64,000 bases of DNA, from the NCBI GenBank assembly GCA_034005165.1, contig JAVEVE010000003.1, positions 186,001 through 250,000 of the forward strand. Direction: 5' to 3'. The stretch is from UBA1573 sp034005165 (GTDB taxonomy: Bacteria > Pseudomonadota > Alphaproteobacteria > Micavibrionales > Micavibrionaceae). The notes under the pieces were generated by a model. It was not told the DNA's origin. It worked only from the letters and a program-made list of their open reading frames with translations, and did no database searches. Of this stretch, positions 8,231-16,399 are shown piece after piece. A program made the translations under genes and the position numbers. Numbering within the stretch: the stretch's first letter is position 1; every line of letters starts with the position of its first letter.

Positions 8231-8938
8231 ATGAAAAAATTCTACAAAACAGTCACGACATCCTTAAGTAACGGGGGATACCTTGTCTTGCTGGACGGGA
8301 AGAAGATCCTGACCCCTATGAAATTAGACTGCCTCGTTCCAAATGAAAAGCTGGCTAATCACATCATGCAGGAATGGGCATCACAACAAGAGACAATCTG
8401 GCCAGATTCAATGCCAGCAACACAAATGATGATGACAGTAATTGATCGTGTCAAACCAAACCGCGCAACATTCGAAGAGGAAATTCTCGGATATCTTGAT
8501 ACAGATATGATTTGTTACTACGCAGAAGAACCAAAAGTCTACGCAGAACAACAGCGAAAAAAATGGACAGCTTTTCTGGACTGGAACAAATCGCGATTTG
8601 GAATAGAAATACTGACGACAACAGGCCTGAGTTCTTTAGCTCAACCTGCACAGACGAAGAAAACCTTGAAAACCCATATTCAAGGAATGGATGATTTAAC
8701 ATTTGGAACGCTCTATCTGATTACAACAGCGACAGGGTCTTTACTTATGTCCCTTGCCTTTTTGGAGGATGCCTTTAACCCCCAAGAGGTATTTGAAGCC
8801 TCGTTAGCTGAAGATTTGCTCAAAGATGAAATTTATCTGGCCGACCAATACGGGATCAGCCCCGATCAGGAACGGAAACGTAAAATTCTGAAATCTGAGT
8901 TGGAAAATGCTCACCTGTTTCTAAGTCTTCTGAAATAA
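8231..8938 (+). CDS. ATP12-family F1F0 ATP synthase assembly chaperone
   Basis: 235 residues. The N-terminal part has the family pattern: a lysine- and glycine-rich strand region with LLDGKKILTPMK, then EWASQQETIWPDSMPATQM, followed by the helical part with DTDMICYYAEEP and WTAFLDWNKSRFG. ATP12 proteins bind the alpha subunit of F1 during assembly. They occur in mitochondria and alphaproteobacteria, which is one of the clues to the class of this genome. Last gene of the rarA-led operon; it ends 40 bases before the convergent rimO stop, and no clear terminator hairpin is seen in that gap. Confidence 0.9.
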   Translation: MKKFYKTVTTSLSNGGYLVLLDGKKILTPMKLDCLVPNEKLANHIMQEWASQQETIWPDSMPATQMMMTVIDRVKPNRATFEEEILGYLDTDMICYYAEEPKVYAEQQRKKWTAFLDWNKSRFGIEILTTTGLSSLAQPAQTKKTLKTHIQGMDDLTFGTLYLITTATGSLLMSLAFLEDAFNPQEVFEASLAEDLLKDEIYLADQYGISPDQERKRKILKSELENAHLFLSLLK

Positions 8939-8978
8939 ACTAATAAATTCCAAGTGCTTCAAATCAAAAGGCAATGGA

Positions 8979-10325
8979 TTAATGATCGAATTCTGCCGGT
9001 ACGCCGTACAGATCATAATCGTCAGCATCTTCAATTTCGACCATAACTATATCACCTTCTTTGAAATCTTCGGCGTCACGCAGCAATACCTTACCATCAA
9101 TTTCAGGCGCATCACCCATGGAACGTCCGTCTGCTCCGCCTTCTCCATCGACCTCGTCAATGATAACAGGTATAACAGAGCCGATTTTGGCTTGGGATTT
9201 CTCTTCGGAAATCTGACGCTGAATCTCCATAAAGCGCTCGAAACGCTCCTGCTTAACCTCTTCAGGAACATGCTCATCCAACCCTCTGGAAACAGCCCCC
9301 TCGACATTCTCGTATTTAAAGCAACCGGCACGATCAATCTGCGCTTCTTGCATCCACTCGAGCATATATTCGAAATCATCTTCTGTCTCACCGGGGAAAC
9401 CAACAATAAAGCTAGAACGCAACGTCAAGTCAGGGCAAATTTCGCGCCATGCCTTGATACGCTCAAGTGTCTTTTCCTGATTACCGGGACGTTTCATAGC
9501 CTTTAAAACTTTAGGCGATGCATGCTGAAACGGAATATCCAAATAAGGCAAGATTTTACCTTGCGCCATCAACGGAATAACCTCATCCACATGCGGGTAC
9601 GGGTACACGTAATGCAAACGGACCCAAACCCCCATGTCTCCCAAGGCGTCACACAAATCAAAGAACTTGGTCTTGCGGCGCTGCCCTTTCCAAGGATACT
9701 CGGCGTACTTGGTATCAACTCCGTACGCACTAGTGTCTTGTGAGATAACAAGCAACTCTTTTACACCTGCATTTACCAGCTTTTCAGCTTCAAACAGGAC
9801 ATGATGAATTGGGCGAGAAACCAGATCTCCTCGCAAAGACGGAATAATACAAAACGTACAGCGGTTATTACATCCTTCGGAAATTTTTAAATATGCGTAA
9901 TGGCGAGGGGTCAGTTTTAAACCACCCTCAGGCACTAAATCCATAAACGGATCATGAACAGGTGGTACAGCATCATGCACAGCTTCAACGACCTGCTCAT
10001 ATTGATGAGCACCCGTCACTGCCAAGATATTTGGATATTTCTCAGTAATTTTCTCAGGCTCGCCGCCCATGCATCCGGTCACAATAACCCGACCATTTTC
10101 GGTCATAGCCTGCCCAATCGCTGCTAAAGACTCTTCTTTAGCAGAATCCAGAAATCCGCATGTATTGACGATAACAACATTCGCGTCCTTGTGTGTATCT
10201 GTAAATTGGTATCCCTCGGACCGCAGTTGTGTCATGATTCTCTCGGAATCAACGAGGGCCTTGGGGCATCCTAAGGACACAACCCCAACTTTCGGGGACG
10301 AGAGTATTTTTGCCTTTTCTGTCAT
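8979..10325 (-). CDS. rimO: Ribosomal protein S12 methylthiotransferase RimO
   Basis: 448 residues from ATG 10325. The N-terminal MTTase domain has cysteines 20, 56 and 85 for one 4Fe-4S cluster (VSLGCPKALVDSE, VNTCGF, TGCMGG). The radical SAM cluster is C152-x3-C156-x2-C159 in EGCNNRCTFCIIP. SFIVGFPGETEDDF and a C-terminal TRAM domain follow. RimO adds a methylthio group to an aspartate of ribosomal protein S12; VSLGCPK and the TRAM end favour RimO over MiaB. The frame is open to 10361, but a promoter (TTGCAC, 17 bases, TATAAC) ends 7 bases before ATG 10325, so this start is preferred and the mRNA should be leaderless. Confidence 0.94.
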   Translation of the reverse strand: MTEKAKILSSPKVGVVSLGCPKALVDSERIMTQLRSEGYQFTDTHKDANVVIVNTCGFLDSAKEESLAAIGQAMTENGRVIVTGCMGGEPEKITEKYPNILAVTGAHQYEQVVEAVHDAVPPVHDPFMDLVPEGGLKLTPRHYAYLKISEGCNNRCTFCIIPSLRGDLVSRPIHHVLFEAEKLVNAGVKELLVISQDTSAYGVDTKYAEYPWKGQRRKTKFFDLCDALGDMGVWVRLHYVYPYPHVDEVIPLMAQGKILPYLDIPFQHASPKVLKAMKRPGNQEKTLERIKAWREICPDLTLRSSFIVGFPGETEDDFEYMLEWMQEAQIDRAGCFKYENVEGAVSRGLDEHVPEEVKQERFERFMEIQRQISEEKSQAKIGSVIPVIIDEVDGEGGADGRSMGDAPEIDGKVLLRDAEDFKEGDIVMVEIEDADDYDLYGVPAEFDH

Positions 10326-10332
10326 AAGCGGG

Positions 10333-10361
10333 GTTATATCTGAAATAGATAAAGAGTGCAA
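10333..10361 (-). promoter_or_regulatory. rimO promoter (leaderless)
   Basis: On the minus strand TTGCAC (10356-10361), a 17-base spacer and TATAAC (10333-10338) are followed by seven bases and then the ATG at 10325. No Shine-Dalgarno lies between. The predicted first transcribed base falls on or next to the A of the ATG. Confidence 0.6.
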
Positions 10362-10463
10362 AGATTTTGCACTGCACGACTACCCACTGCAAAAAGCGCG
10401 CCAATAGGAGTATGCTGATTCGATAAACAGACTGTGGTCCAAAAGGCAGTTGAACAGGGAAAA

Positions 10464-10982
10464 ATGGAAAAATTATCATTCCGACCAATGGCTTGGGAGG
10501 ATATTCATATCCTTCAGGCAATGTTTCATGAATCCGGCGGGTTCGGAGCCAATGATCTAACCGCTTTATCACGAACCCCCAAAGATCGCTTTGCTCTTGT
10601 TGCAAATGCAGGCTCGAGAATTGTAGGCCTTGTGACGGCAAACATCCTTGGAGAGGAAGAAAAAGCCTGCCTTGAAATTCATACACCATTCATGATGTCC
10701 TATCTTTATTGTCAGGCTGAAAAAGATCACGAAGAACAACAAAGTACAACATTCCATGCAGGAATATCCGATAACAACTTTGATTTATCTCCAGTCACGC
10801 GCCTGACGCATGAATTCAAACTTGCGATGATTTCATATGCGAGAAGCAGAAATCCGGGTCTAGCCAAATACAGATATGCTTTTTCTGAAGGCCCGATTTT
10901 TGATCCTATCCCCCCCGAACAGGGCGATTTTCAAAAGACAGAGGATATAATTTTTCCTGTACAAATCGTAGAACCTACATAA
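10464..10982 (+). CDS. GNAT-like hypothetical protein
   Basis: 172 residues from ATG 10464, chosen because CAGGGAA precedes it; the frame is open from 10434. The N-terminus (LSFRPMAWEDIHILQAMFHE) and RFALVANAGSRIVGLVTANI look like the first half of a GNAT acetyltransferase. The second half lacks a clear acetyl-CoA loop (Q/R-x-x-G-x-G/A), and HAGISDNNFDLSPVTRLTHEFKLAM replaces it. It may be a degenerate GNAT, a non-catalytic relative, or a different alpha/beta protein. It stands alone between rimO and the GNAT cluster and reads toward that cluster. Confidence 0.5.
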   Translation: MEKLSFRPMAWEDIHILQAMFHESGGFGANDLTALSRTPKDRFALVANAGSRIVGLVTANILGEEEKACLEIHTPFMMSYLYCQAEKDHEEQQSTTFHAGISDNNFDLSPVTRLTHEFKLAMISYARSRNPGLAKYRYAFSEGPIFDPIPPEQGDFQKTEDIIFPVQIVEPT

Positions 10983-11025
10983 ATCCGGTAACAATTTTTC
11001 AAAATCAAGAAATTTTCTATTGCAT

Positions 11026-11042
11026 CACAATATAGAATTGTG
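11026..11042. promoter_or_regulatory. Short inverted repeat upstream of the acetyltransferase cluster
   Basis: CACAAT (11026-11031) and ATTGTG (11037-11042) are perfect inverted arms with a five-base AT spacer. The site overlaps a TATAGA -10-like hexamer and lies 14 bases before the small ORF at 11056. It is a possible operator, based only on symmetry and position. Confidence 0.3.
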
Positions 11043-11055
11043 TTTCCATGAACAC

Positions 11056-11199
11056 ATGACAAATCAATTGAACCATCAACCGATTTGCTGGAACCCCAGC
11101 CTGAACGCAGCGACCACCATGATTGCGGCGATGGCGTCCTATCGACTTGAATCCCAAGTCAATAAGGATTTTGCGGGCGTCAAAGGCAGATTGGGCTAA
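11056..11199 (+). CDS. Possible 47-residue leader or orphan peptide
   Basis: ATG 11056 to TAA 11199 encodes 47 residues beginning MTNQLNHQPICWNPSLNAAT and ending FAGVKGRLG. No good ribosome site is visible. It lies inside the 336-base gap before the GNAT cluster, followed by two perfect hairpins. A role as a leader peptide in attenuation is a guess from layout; it could also be non-coding or the remains of a gene. Confidence 0.25.
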   Translation: MTNQLNHQPICWNPSLNAATTMIAAMASYRLESQVNKDFAGVKGRLG

Positions 11200-11209
11200 G
11201 GTTCACAAG

Positions 11210-11242
11210 ACTGTCAGCCCGAGAAACGGAAAGGCTGACAGT
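11210..11242 (+). promoter_or_regulatory. Perfect 10-bp hairpin in the cluster leader
   Basis: ACTGTCAGCC (11210-11219) pairs with GGCTGACAGT (11233-11242) around a 13-base loop. There is no following T-run, so it is not a standard terminator. It lies 77 bases before the first acetyltransferase and 38 bases before a second hairpin. Confidence 0.5.
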
Positions 11243-11280
11243 TCAAAAATTCCCCGAATACGAGAATAAAAGAATCTGGC

Positions 11281-11312
11281 AGTCCTTTCCAAAACAGGAA
11301 AAGGAAAGGACT
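11281..11312 (+). promoter_or_regulatory. Hairpin that sequesters the ribosome binding site of the first acetyltransferase
   Basis: AGTCCTTTCC (11281-11290) pairs perfectly with GGAAAGGACT (11303-11312), loop 12 bases. The 3' arm holds the only purine-rich ribosome site (AAAGGA) for ATG 11319, so the folded RNA should block translation. This is the layout of a translational attenuator or RNA thermometer. The release signal is unknown. Confidence 0.5.
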
Positions 11313-11318
11313 ATAACC

Positions 11319-11783
11319 ATGTTAAATATCAGAATCCGTAGCGCTCGGAGCGGAGACTGGGCGCAACTCGAACTTCTCATTGCAGGCCTGTGCCAAGCGC
11401 ACGGCGATCAGCACGGCATTACGCGCACAGTTTTTGACGACATGGTTTGCCGAGAGAACGCCCCCGTCACACTGCTGGTTGCCGAAACAGCGGAGGGCAT
11501 TCTAGCCGGCTATGTCTGCGGGTTTGCGATGTACGAGTTTCACTCAGGCCGAACCAAATTTCGTATCCAGAACCTGTTCGTCGCCGAGCAATTCCGCAGA
11601 AACAGAATTGGCGAAGCCTTGCTTCTGACGATTCAAAATGAAGCAAAAGAAAAGTTAGGCGCAACCGCCTTTGGTATCGGCGTAGAGAACTGGAACAACG
11701 CTGCCCTCTCCCTCTACAAACAACTGGGCTTTGTGGAAAACGACTACGCAAAGACATCAACGATATTGAACAGAGAGATTTAA
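11319..11783 (+). CDS. GNAT acetyltransferase 1 of 5
   Basis: 154 residues covering a complete single GNAT fold. The acetyl-CoA region reads IQNLFVAEQFRRNRIGEALL, with the pyrophosphate loop RRNRIG, and is followed by VENWNNAALSLYKQLGF, the classic motif B end. The family moves an acetyl group from acetyl-CoA to an amine (antibiotic, polyamine, protein N-terminus or small molecule). The substrate is not predictable. It is the first gene of the cluster, with its ribosome site inside a hairpin. Five bases separate it from the next gene. Confidence 0.85.
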   Translation: MLNIRIRSARSGDWAQLELLIAGLCQAHGDQHGITRTVFDDMVCRENAPVTLLVAETAEGILAGYVCGFAMYEFHSGRTKFRIQNLFVAEQFRRNRIGEALLLTIQNEAKEKLGATAFGIGVENWNNAALSLYKQLGFVENDYAKTSTILNREI

Positions 11784-11787
11784 AACT

Positions 11788-12408
11788 ATGGAACCACGAA
11801 TGTGTAACACAATTGACCCGATCTTGATCGACATCCCGTTCCCCATCATAACACCACGTCTGATGATAAGGAATGCGATGCCGGGGGATGGTAAGGCCAT
11901 GCAAGAAGTACTTGAAGAAAGCTGGACAGACTTGTGCAATTGGATGCAATTCACAAATCACGGTCTAAAATCAACAGATGATACTGAAAAAATCATCCGT
12001 GAAAATCATGCAAAATACATCCTGCGCGAAGACATGATGTGCGCTGCATTCACACATGACGGACGGTTGATCTCAATGTGCGGATTGCATGATCCGAACT
12101 GGACAGCCCGTAGCTTTGACATCGGCTATTACGTCAGATCAAGCGAACACAACAAAGGTTATGCCACAGAATTGGCAAACGCTTTGACAAGATTTGCGTT
12201 CGGAGCCTTGAACGCAAACCGCGTATCAATCTGCGCGGCAACAGGTAACGCAGCTTCTCGCCGCGTTATCGAGAAACTGGAGTTTGGGTTGGAAACCGTC
12301 ACAAAATTTGACGCATTCCTTCCCGATGGATCTCCGACCGGTCACGCCTCCTACGTCCGCTATGACATAGAAAGCCTACCCGATCTGGAAGTCTCATGGG
12401 CAAACTGA
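11788..12408 (+). CDS. GNAT acetyltransferase 2 of 5 (RimJ/RimL-like)
   Basis: 206 residues. The N-terminus IDIPFPIITPRLMIRNAMPGDG is the 'sets of R-L-x-L-R' opening typical of the RimJ/RimL branch. The acetyl-CoA loop is in YYVRSSEHNKGYATE, and NRVSICAATGNAASRRVIEKLEF closes the fold. Members of this branch acetylate ribosomal protein N-termini or, in resistance variants, small molecules. It is preceded closely by GNAT 1 and followed after 56 bases by GNAT 3. Confidence 0.83.
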   Translation: MEPRMCNTIDPILIDIPFPIITPRLMIRNAMPGDGKAMQEVLEESWTDLCNWMQFTNHGLKSTDDTEKIIRENHAKYILREDMMCAAFTHDGRLISMCGLHDPNWTARSFDIGYYVRSSEHNKGYATELANALTRFAFGALNANRVSICAATGNAASRRVIEKLEFGLETVTKFDAFLPDGSPTGHASYVRYDIESLPDLEVSWAN

Positions 12409-12464
12409 CTGCGTAACACTAAACAAAAAAACAAGAACAGCGCGAGCTGGACAGGAGAGTAAAA

Positions 12465-13022
12465 ATGGATAAAGCATCCATACTAAAATATCTGCCGCTG
12501 GAGACGGAACGTCTCATCATCCGGACGCCCATGCCGGCTGATGCGGAGCAGATACAAAATGCAAAAGAAGCACTGGAAGAAACACTGCGCAGATGGATGG
12601 AATGGTCAGACGATTTCGGCATGAGCCGCGAAGGTCTGGACGATTGGCTAACCAGCGCCACCGCAAGTAAAGTGAGCATTCCGCTGATAGGACTGGATAA
12701 ACTCAGCGGTAAATTCGTACTCGCCACAGGAATAGACGCAACTGACGAAGACTTCAGAACCGTCTCTACCGGCTGGTGGCTTGCGAAAGGCCACGAAGGC
12801 AAAGGCTTGGCCTATGAAGGACTAAATGCCGTTTTCAACCTATTGGCAGAAATTGTCGAGACACAAAAAGTCTTCACAAAATTCTATGCCGGAAACAAGC
12901 GCAGCCAAAACCTGATGGAAAGACTGGGTATGGACTACGTAGGCACAGAACCAAAAGCCCATACCAGCCATCTGACAGGCGAAAAACTGGACGTCATTAC
13001 TTACGAACGAAACTTTAGATAA
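12465..13022 (+). CDS. GNAT acetyltransferase 3 of 5 (RimJ/RimL-like)
   Basis: 185 residues preceded by a GGAGAG ribosome site. The start LPLETERLIIRTPMPADA is RimJ/RimL-like. WWLAKGHEGKGLAYEGLNAV holds the acetyl-CoA loop HEGKGL, and FYAGNKRSQNLMERLGM is the end motif. Its sequence is clearly different from GNAT 2, so it is not a recent duplicate. Same strand and spacing as its neighbours, suggesting one transcript. Confidence 0.83.
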   Translation: MDKASILKYLPLETERLIIRTPMPADAEQIQNAKEALEETLRRWMEWSDDFGMSREGLDDWLTSATASKVSIPLIGLDKLSGKFVLATGIDATDEDFRTVSTGWWLAKGHEGKGLAYEGLNAVFNLLAEIVETQKVFTKFYAGNKRSQNLMERLGMDYVGTEPKAHTSHLTGEKLDVITYERNFR

Positions 13023-13036
13023 CAGGGAAATTTAAA

Positions 13037-13540
13037 ATGAATAACGATTATAACATACGACAATTAAGGTCGGATGACTGGCAACTTTTTCGCGAAATGC
13101 GTCTGCGCGCCGTAACGGAATTTTCAAACTACTTTCTGGATAATGCAGCAAACTGCGCCGCCCGCGACGAAGCTTTTTGGCGCGATATGCTGACAAATCA
13201 GGATTGCGCAATCTTTGGCCTTTTTGACGGAGATACGCATATCGGCATTACAGGAGCCTTCCGCTGGAAAGAAAGCCGCGAAGACACAGTAGTCCTTGGC
13301 ATGAGCTATCTCGTGGAAGACTACCGTAGACACGGCTTGTCTCGCCTGTTTTACGAAGCCCGCATTAACTGGGCAAAAGAGCAGGAAGGCGTCAACCGCG
13401 TTATTGTCTCTCACAGAGAAGAAAATGCAGCATCAAAAGCTGCCAACCAGAATTTCGGCTTCACCTATTACGAAACAGGAGAAGTCACGTTCGGTGACGG
13501 CAGCACAGGACAAGACATCAGATATGAACTGAAATTCTAA
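13037..13540 (+). CDS. GNAT acetyltransferase 4 of 5
   Basis: 167 residues with a CAGGGAAA ribosome site. It begins YNIRQLRSDDWQLFREMRLR, the standard GNAT opening with the arginine-rich first helix. MSYLVEDYRRHGLSRLFYEA carries the acetyl-CoA loop (RRHGLS) and VNRVIVSHREENAASKAANQ the closing motif. It is most similar in the window to GNAT 5 just downstream: same length, the same opening and the shared SHREGN/ENxAS element, so the two look like a tandem duplication. Confidence 0.85.
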   Translation: MNNDYNIRQLRSDDWQLFREMRLRAVTEFSNYFLDNAANCAARDEAFWRDMLTNQDCAIFGLFDGDTHIGITGAFRWKESREDTVVLGMSYLVEDYRRHGLSRLFYEARINWAKEQEGVNRVIVSHREENAASKAANQNFGFTYYETGEVTFGDGSTGQDIRYELKF

Positions 13541-13550
13541 CGAGCAAAAA

Positions 13551-14054
13551 ATGGACCAATATGACATTCGAATACTCACCACCGACGACTGGGGAAAGCT
13601 GCATCACATCAGAATAGAGATGGTGCGAACGAATCCGGAAGCCTTCCTCGAAAACGAGGAAGCTGCCCGCGCGCGTCCGAAAGAAGAGTGGATCAAACGG
13701 CTTTCGAGCCCTATAAGCCGCCATTTCGGGTATTTCAGCGGATCCCAACTCGTAGGCCTTATCGGCATCTTTAGCCACGACAAATTGCCCGAAGATGTTC
13801 TCGAAATCGGTATGAACTTCACGTCCCCTGCCTATCGCGGCAAAGGACTAACAACTCTCGGATACAAGCACTGCTTAATCTACGCGAAGAGCTTGACAGG
13901 CTATAAGGAGATTCACGTCTCGCATCGTGAAGGCAACATGGCGTCACGATCAGCAATCCTGAAAGCGGGGTTTGAGTTTCAGGGGTACGGCACAAAAACC
14001 TACGGTGACAATAAAGAGAGCACAAGTTACAACTATATTTATAAATTAAAGTGA
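13551..14054 (+). CDS. GNAT acetyltransferase 5 of 5, tandem paralogue of the previous gene
   Basis: 167 residues. It opens YDIRILTTDDWGKLHHIRIE. MNFTSPAYRGKGLTTLGYKH has the acetyl-CoA loop YRGKGL, and EIHVSHREGNMASRSAILKA matches the same element in GNAT 4. Ten bases separate it from GNAT 4 and four bases from the exporter gene. The substrate is unknown. The tight spacing to the MFS gene suggests acetylation and export belong to one response. Confidence 0.85.
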   Translation: MDQYDIRILTTDDWGKLHHIRIEMVRTNPEAFLENEEAARARPKEEWIKRLSSPISRHFGYFSGSQLVGLIGIFSHDKLPEDVLEIGMNFTSPAYRGKGLTTLGYKHCLIYAKSLTGYKEIHVSHREGNMASRSAILKAGFEFQGYGTKTYGDNKESTSYNYIYKLK

Positions 14055-14058
14055 AAAA

Positions 14059-15279
14059 ATGGAAAATACACTCTGCAACCGCAACATAAGACTACTATAT
14101 CTTTATACACTGTGCATTAACTCGGTTTTTTGCCTCCCCATTCTTATGCCCTTTTACCGAGACCATTTGGGCCTAAGTTTCCACGACTTCCTGATCGGCG
14201 AATCAGTCTTTGCCGCCTCTATGATTCTACTAGATGTTCCGACAGGTTGGCTCGCTGACCAATGGGGGCGTAAGAAATGTCTGATCCTCGGCGCACTGGT
14301 CTTCGGCCTTGGAATCCTTGGACTCTATTGTGCCATAGGATTCTGGACAGTTATTGCTGCGCAAGGTGTTGTCGGTATCGGGTCTTCCCTGATGACAGGA
14401 GCAAACTCGGCACTCCTCTACGACTCGCTTCTTGCTGCAAACCGTGGAGACGAGTTTCGGAAACGCGAAGGGTTTCGCTTCGCGCTCCAGCTATACGCCT
14501 GCGCAGGAGCTTCCATTATCGGAGGTTACCTTTATACAATAGATGCCAGTCTGCCATTCTATGTTGAAACGGCAATCTGCTGCATTGGAGCGTTACTGGC
14601 CTTTGCCTTCATTGAGCCACCGCGCCACAAAAAAACGGTCGAAGGTCATCCGGCAATGGACATTTTGCGTACCATAAAATATGTGATGCATGGTCACAAG
14701 GAAATCGCAGGCCTGATTATGTTGATGACCCTTGCTTTTGCGACAACCAAAATATGCATGTGGTCCATTCAAGCCTACACGCTGGCTCTGGGCTGGGATC
14801 CGTCATGGAACGGCTGGATCATCTCCCTCGTCATGGTCTCAGGCGGTGTCTTCGGACATATCGGGCATAAAATCTGGCCAAACCTCTACGGTCGGAAGGC
14901 ACTCTATATCTTGTTAGCAGCCCTCATAATTGCACTGGTTATAGCAGGACTGGATGTCACATGGTTCGGACTGATCTGCCTAGGCTTCGAAGCCTTTGTA
15001 TTTGGATTCGGAATGCCGCGCGCGCAAGAAGCTGTCAACAATCTGGCTGGTTCAGGTGAACGGGCAACAATCCTCTCGACCGCATCATTAGCAACCTCGC
15101 TGGGATTTATTCCGATGAGCCAAGTCATAGGATGGGCAACCGACCATTACGGCATAGGAAACGGCTTATTGATTCATGCAGCAGTCATATCCGTTTGCGG
15201 AATTGGTGCTTACCTGCTGATTGAACGCAGCATAAAAGCTCAAGCAGCCAGATCAATCTCAACCGTAACAGGGACATGA
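14059..15279 (+). CDS. MFS transporter (probable drug or metabolite exporter)
   Basis: 406 residues with about 12 hydrophobic helices. The motif A loop between helices 2 and 3 reads GWLADQWGRKKCLI, close to the MFS consensus G-x-L-x-D-x-x-G-R-K. A second, weaker copy is expected after helix 8. Twelve-helix MFS proteins with this motif are mostly proton-driven exporters. It is the last gene of the acetyltransferase cluster. Its last 40 bases overlap the convergent xthA stop end, which may cause antisense effects at the 3' ends. Confidence 0.85.
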   Translation: MENTLCNRNIRLLYLYTLCINSVFCLPILMPFYRDHLGLSFHDFLIGESVFAASMILLDVPTGWLADQWGRKKCLILGALVFGLGILGLYCAIGFWTVIAAQGVVGIGSSLMTGANSALLYDSLLAANRGDEFRKREGFRFALQLYACAGASIIGGYLYTIDASLPFYVETAICCIGALLAFAFIEPPRHKKTVEGHPAMDILRTIKYVMHGHKEIAGLIMLMTLAFATTKICMWSIQAYTLALGWDPSWNGWIISLVMVSGGVFGHIGHKIWPNLYGRKALYILLAALIIALVIAGLDVTWFGLICLGFEAFVFGFGMPRAQEAVNNLAGSGERATILSTASLATSLGFIPMSQVIGWATDHYGIGNGLLIHAAVISVCGIGAYLLIERSIKAQAARSISTVTGT

Positions 15280-16055
15280 TCACTGGTTTTATCCCAGTCC
15301 CGCGCCGAGGTTAGAACGTCATGGGACAGGAGACTCCCCGCCAAAGGCGGTGTAACCCAGATATGATCAAGACGGCGACCGCGATTGGATTTTTTCCAGT
15401 CGCGGTTTCTATATGACCACCACGTATAAAGCTTTTCATCCATCGGCACGAAATGACGGCCCACATCCACCCAATCCAAAGCCTTGGAAAATGCCGTCAA
15501 TTTCTCAACTTCTATCGGCGTATGCGACACAACACTCAAAAGCTGTTTATGCGACCATACATCATGCTCGAACGGCGCAATGTTAAAATCCCCAACGACC
15601 ATGACGCGATCAGTCGTTTTATACTGCGCACCAAACCATGTCTTTAGCTCGTCAACAAAATCGAGCTTATGCCCGAATTTCTCATTCTGGTCACGGTCAG
15701 GAATATCGCCGCCCGCAGGAATATACAGATCATGCAAATCCATTCCATCAATCCGCACCATAATGTGACGGCAATCCTCGCGCCCGACACGGTGATGAAT
15801 TCCGACTTTATCGAAAGGAACTTTGGATAGAATGGCAACGCCGTTATAGGATTTCATACCGCTGATATGCCGGTATTTAAAACCTGCCGCCTCAAAAACA
15901 TCATGAGGGAAAAATTCGTCAGGTGTTTTGGTTTCCTGCAAACAAATCACATCAGCCCGCATCTCGGCAGCAGCCTTCAACACCAACTCCGCACGCAACC
16001 GCACCGAATTGATATTCCATGTCATAATTCGCAATTTATTTGGTTTACCTGACAT
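15240..16055 (-). CDS. xthA: Exodeoxyribonuclease III (AP endonuclease)
   Basis: 271 residues, the normal length. Family motifs are in order: MTWNINSVRLR at 11-21, LQETK with metal ligand Glu41, HDLYIPAGGD, VGDFNIAPFEHD, RLDHIWVT and the terminal SDHVPV with the catalytic Asp-His pair. It cuts the backbone 5' to abasic sites and trims 3' ends in base excision repair. It lies nine bases after ybaB on the same strand with AAGG before the start, so it is probably the last gene of the dnaX operon. Confidence 0.95.
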   Translation of the reverse strand: MSGKPNKLRIMTWNINSVRLRAELVLKAAAEMRADVICLQETKTPDEFFPHDVFEAAGFKYRHISGMKSYNGVAILSKVPFDKVGIHHRVGREDCRHIMVRIDGMDLHDLYIPAGGDIPDRDQNEKFGHKLDFVDELKTWFGAQYKTTDRVMVVGDFNIAPFEHDVWSHKQLLSVVSHTPIEVEKLTAFSKALDWVDVGRHFVPMDEKLYTWWSYRNRDWKKSNRGRRLDHIWVTPPLAGSLLSHDVLTSARDWDKTSDHVPVTVEIDLAA

Positions 16056-16064
16056 ACTGATGCC

Positions 16065-16397
16065 TTAAAACGGCATCCCGCCGCCCAGAAGACCTGGAGG
16101 CAAGCCCATATCAGCCATGGCTTTTTGTGTCTCGTCCGCCATTTTCTGATCAGCCTTGCTGCGCGCATCATTGCAAGCGGCCTTAATCAGATCCTCCATC
16201 ATTTCCTTGTCATCAACGGAGATAATAGACGGATCAATGGTCAATGCTTTCATTTGCCCCTTACAAGTCATCGTGACAGAAACCAACCCGCCACCAGATT
16301 GGCCTGAAACTTCCATTTCGCCAACGCGTTCCTGAAGCTCTGCCATTTTCTTTTGCATCGACTGCGCTTTTTGCATCATTTGCTGCATATTAAACAT
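16065..16397 (-). CDS. YbaB/EbfC family nucleoid-associated protein
   Basis: 110 residues. It starts MFNMQQMMQKAQSMQKKMAE, the typical Met/Gln-rich coiled helix, followed by GLVSVTMTCKGQMKALTIDPS and a C-terminal helix ending GMPF. Family members are dimeric DNA-binding proteins that sit beside dnaX and recR in most bacteria. Only two bases separate it from the dnaX stop. GAGG precedes the start. Confidence 0.95.
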   Translation of the reverse strand: MFNMQQMMQKAQSMQKKMAELQERVGEMEVSGQSGGGLVSVTMTCKGQMKALTIDPSIISVDDKEMMEDLIKAACNDARSKADQKMADETQKAMADMGLPPGLLGGGMPF

Positions 16398-16399
16398 GA

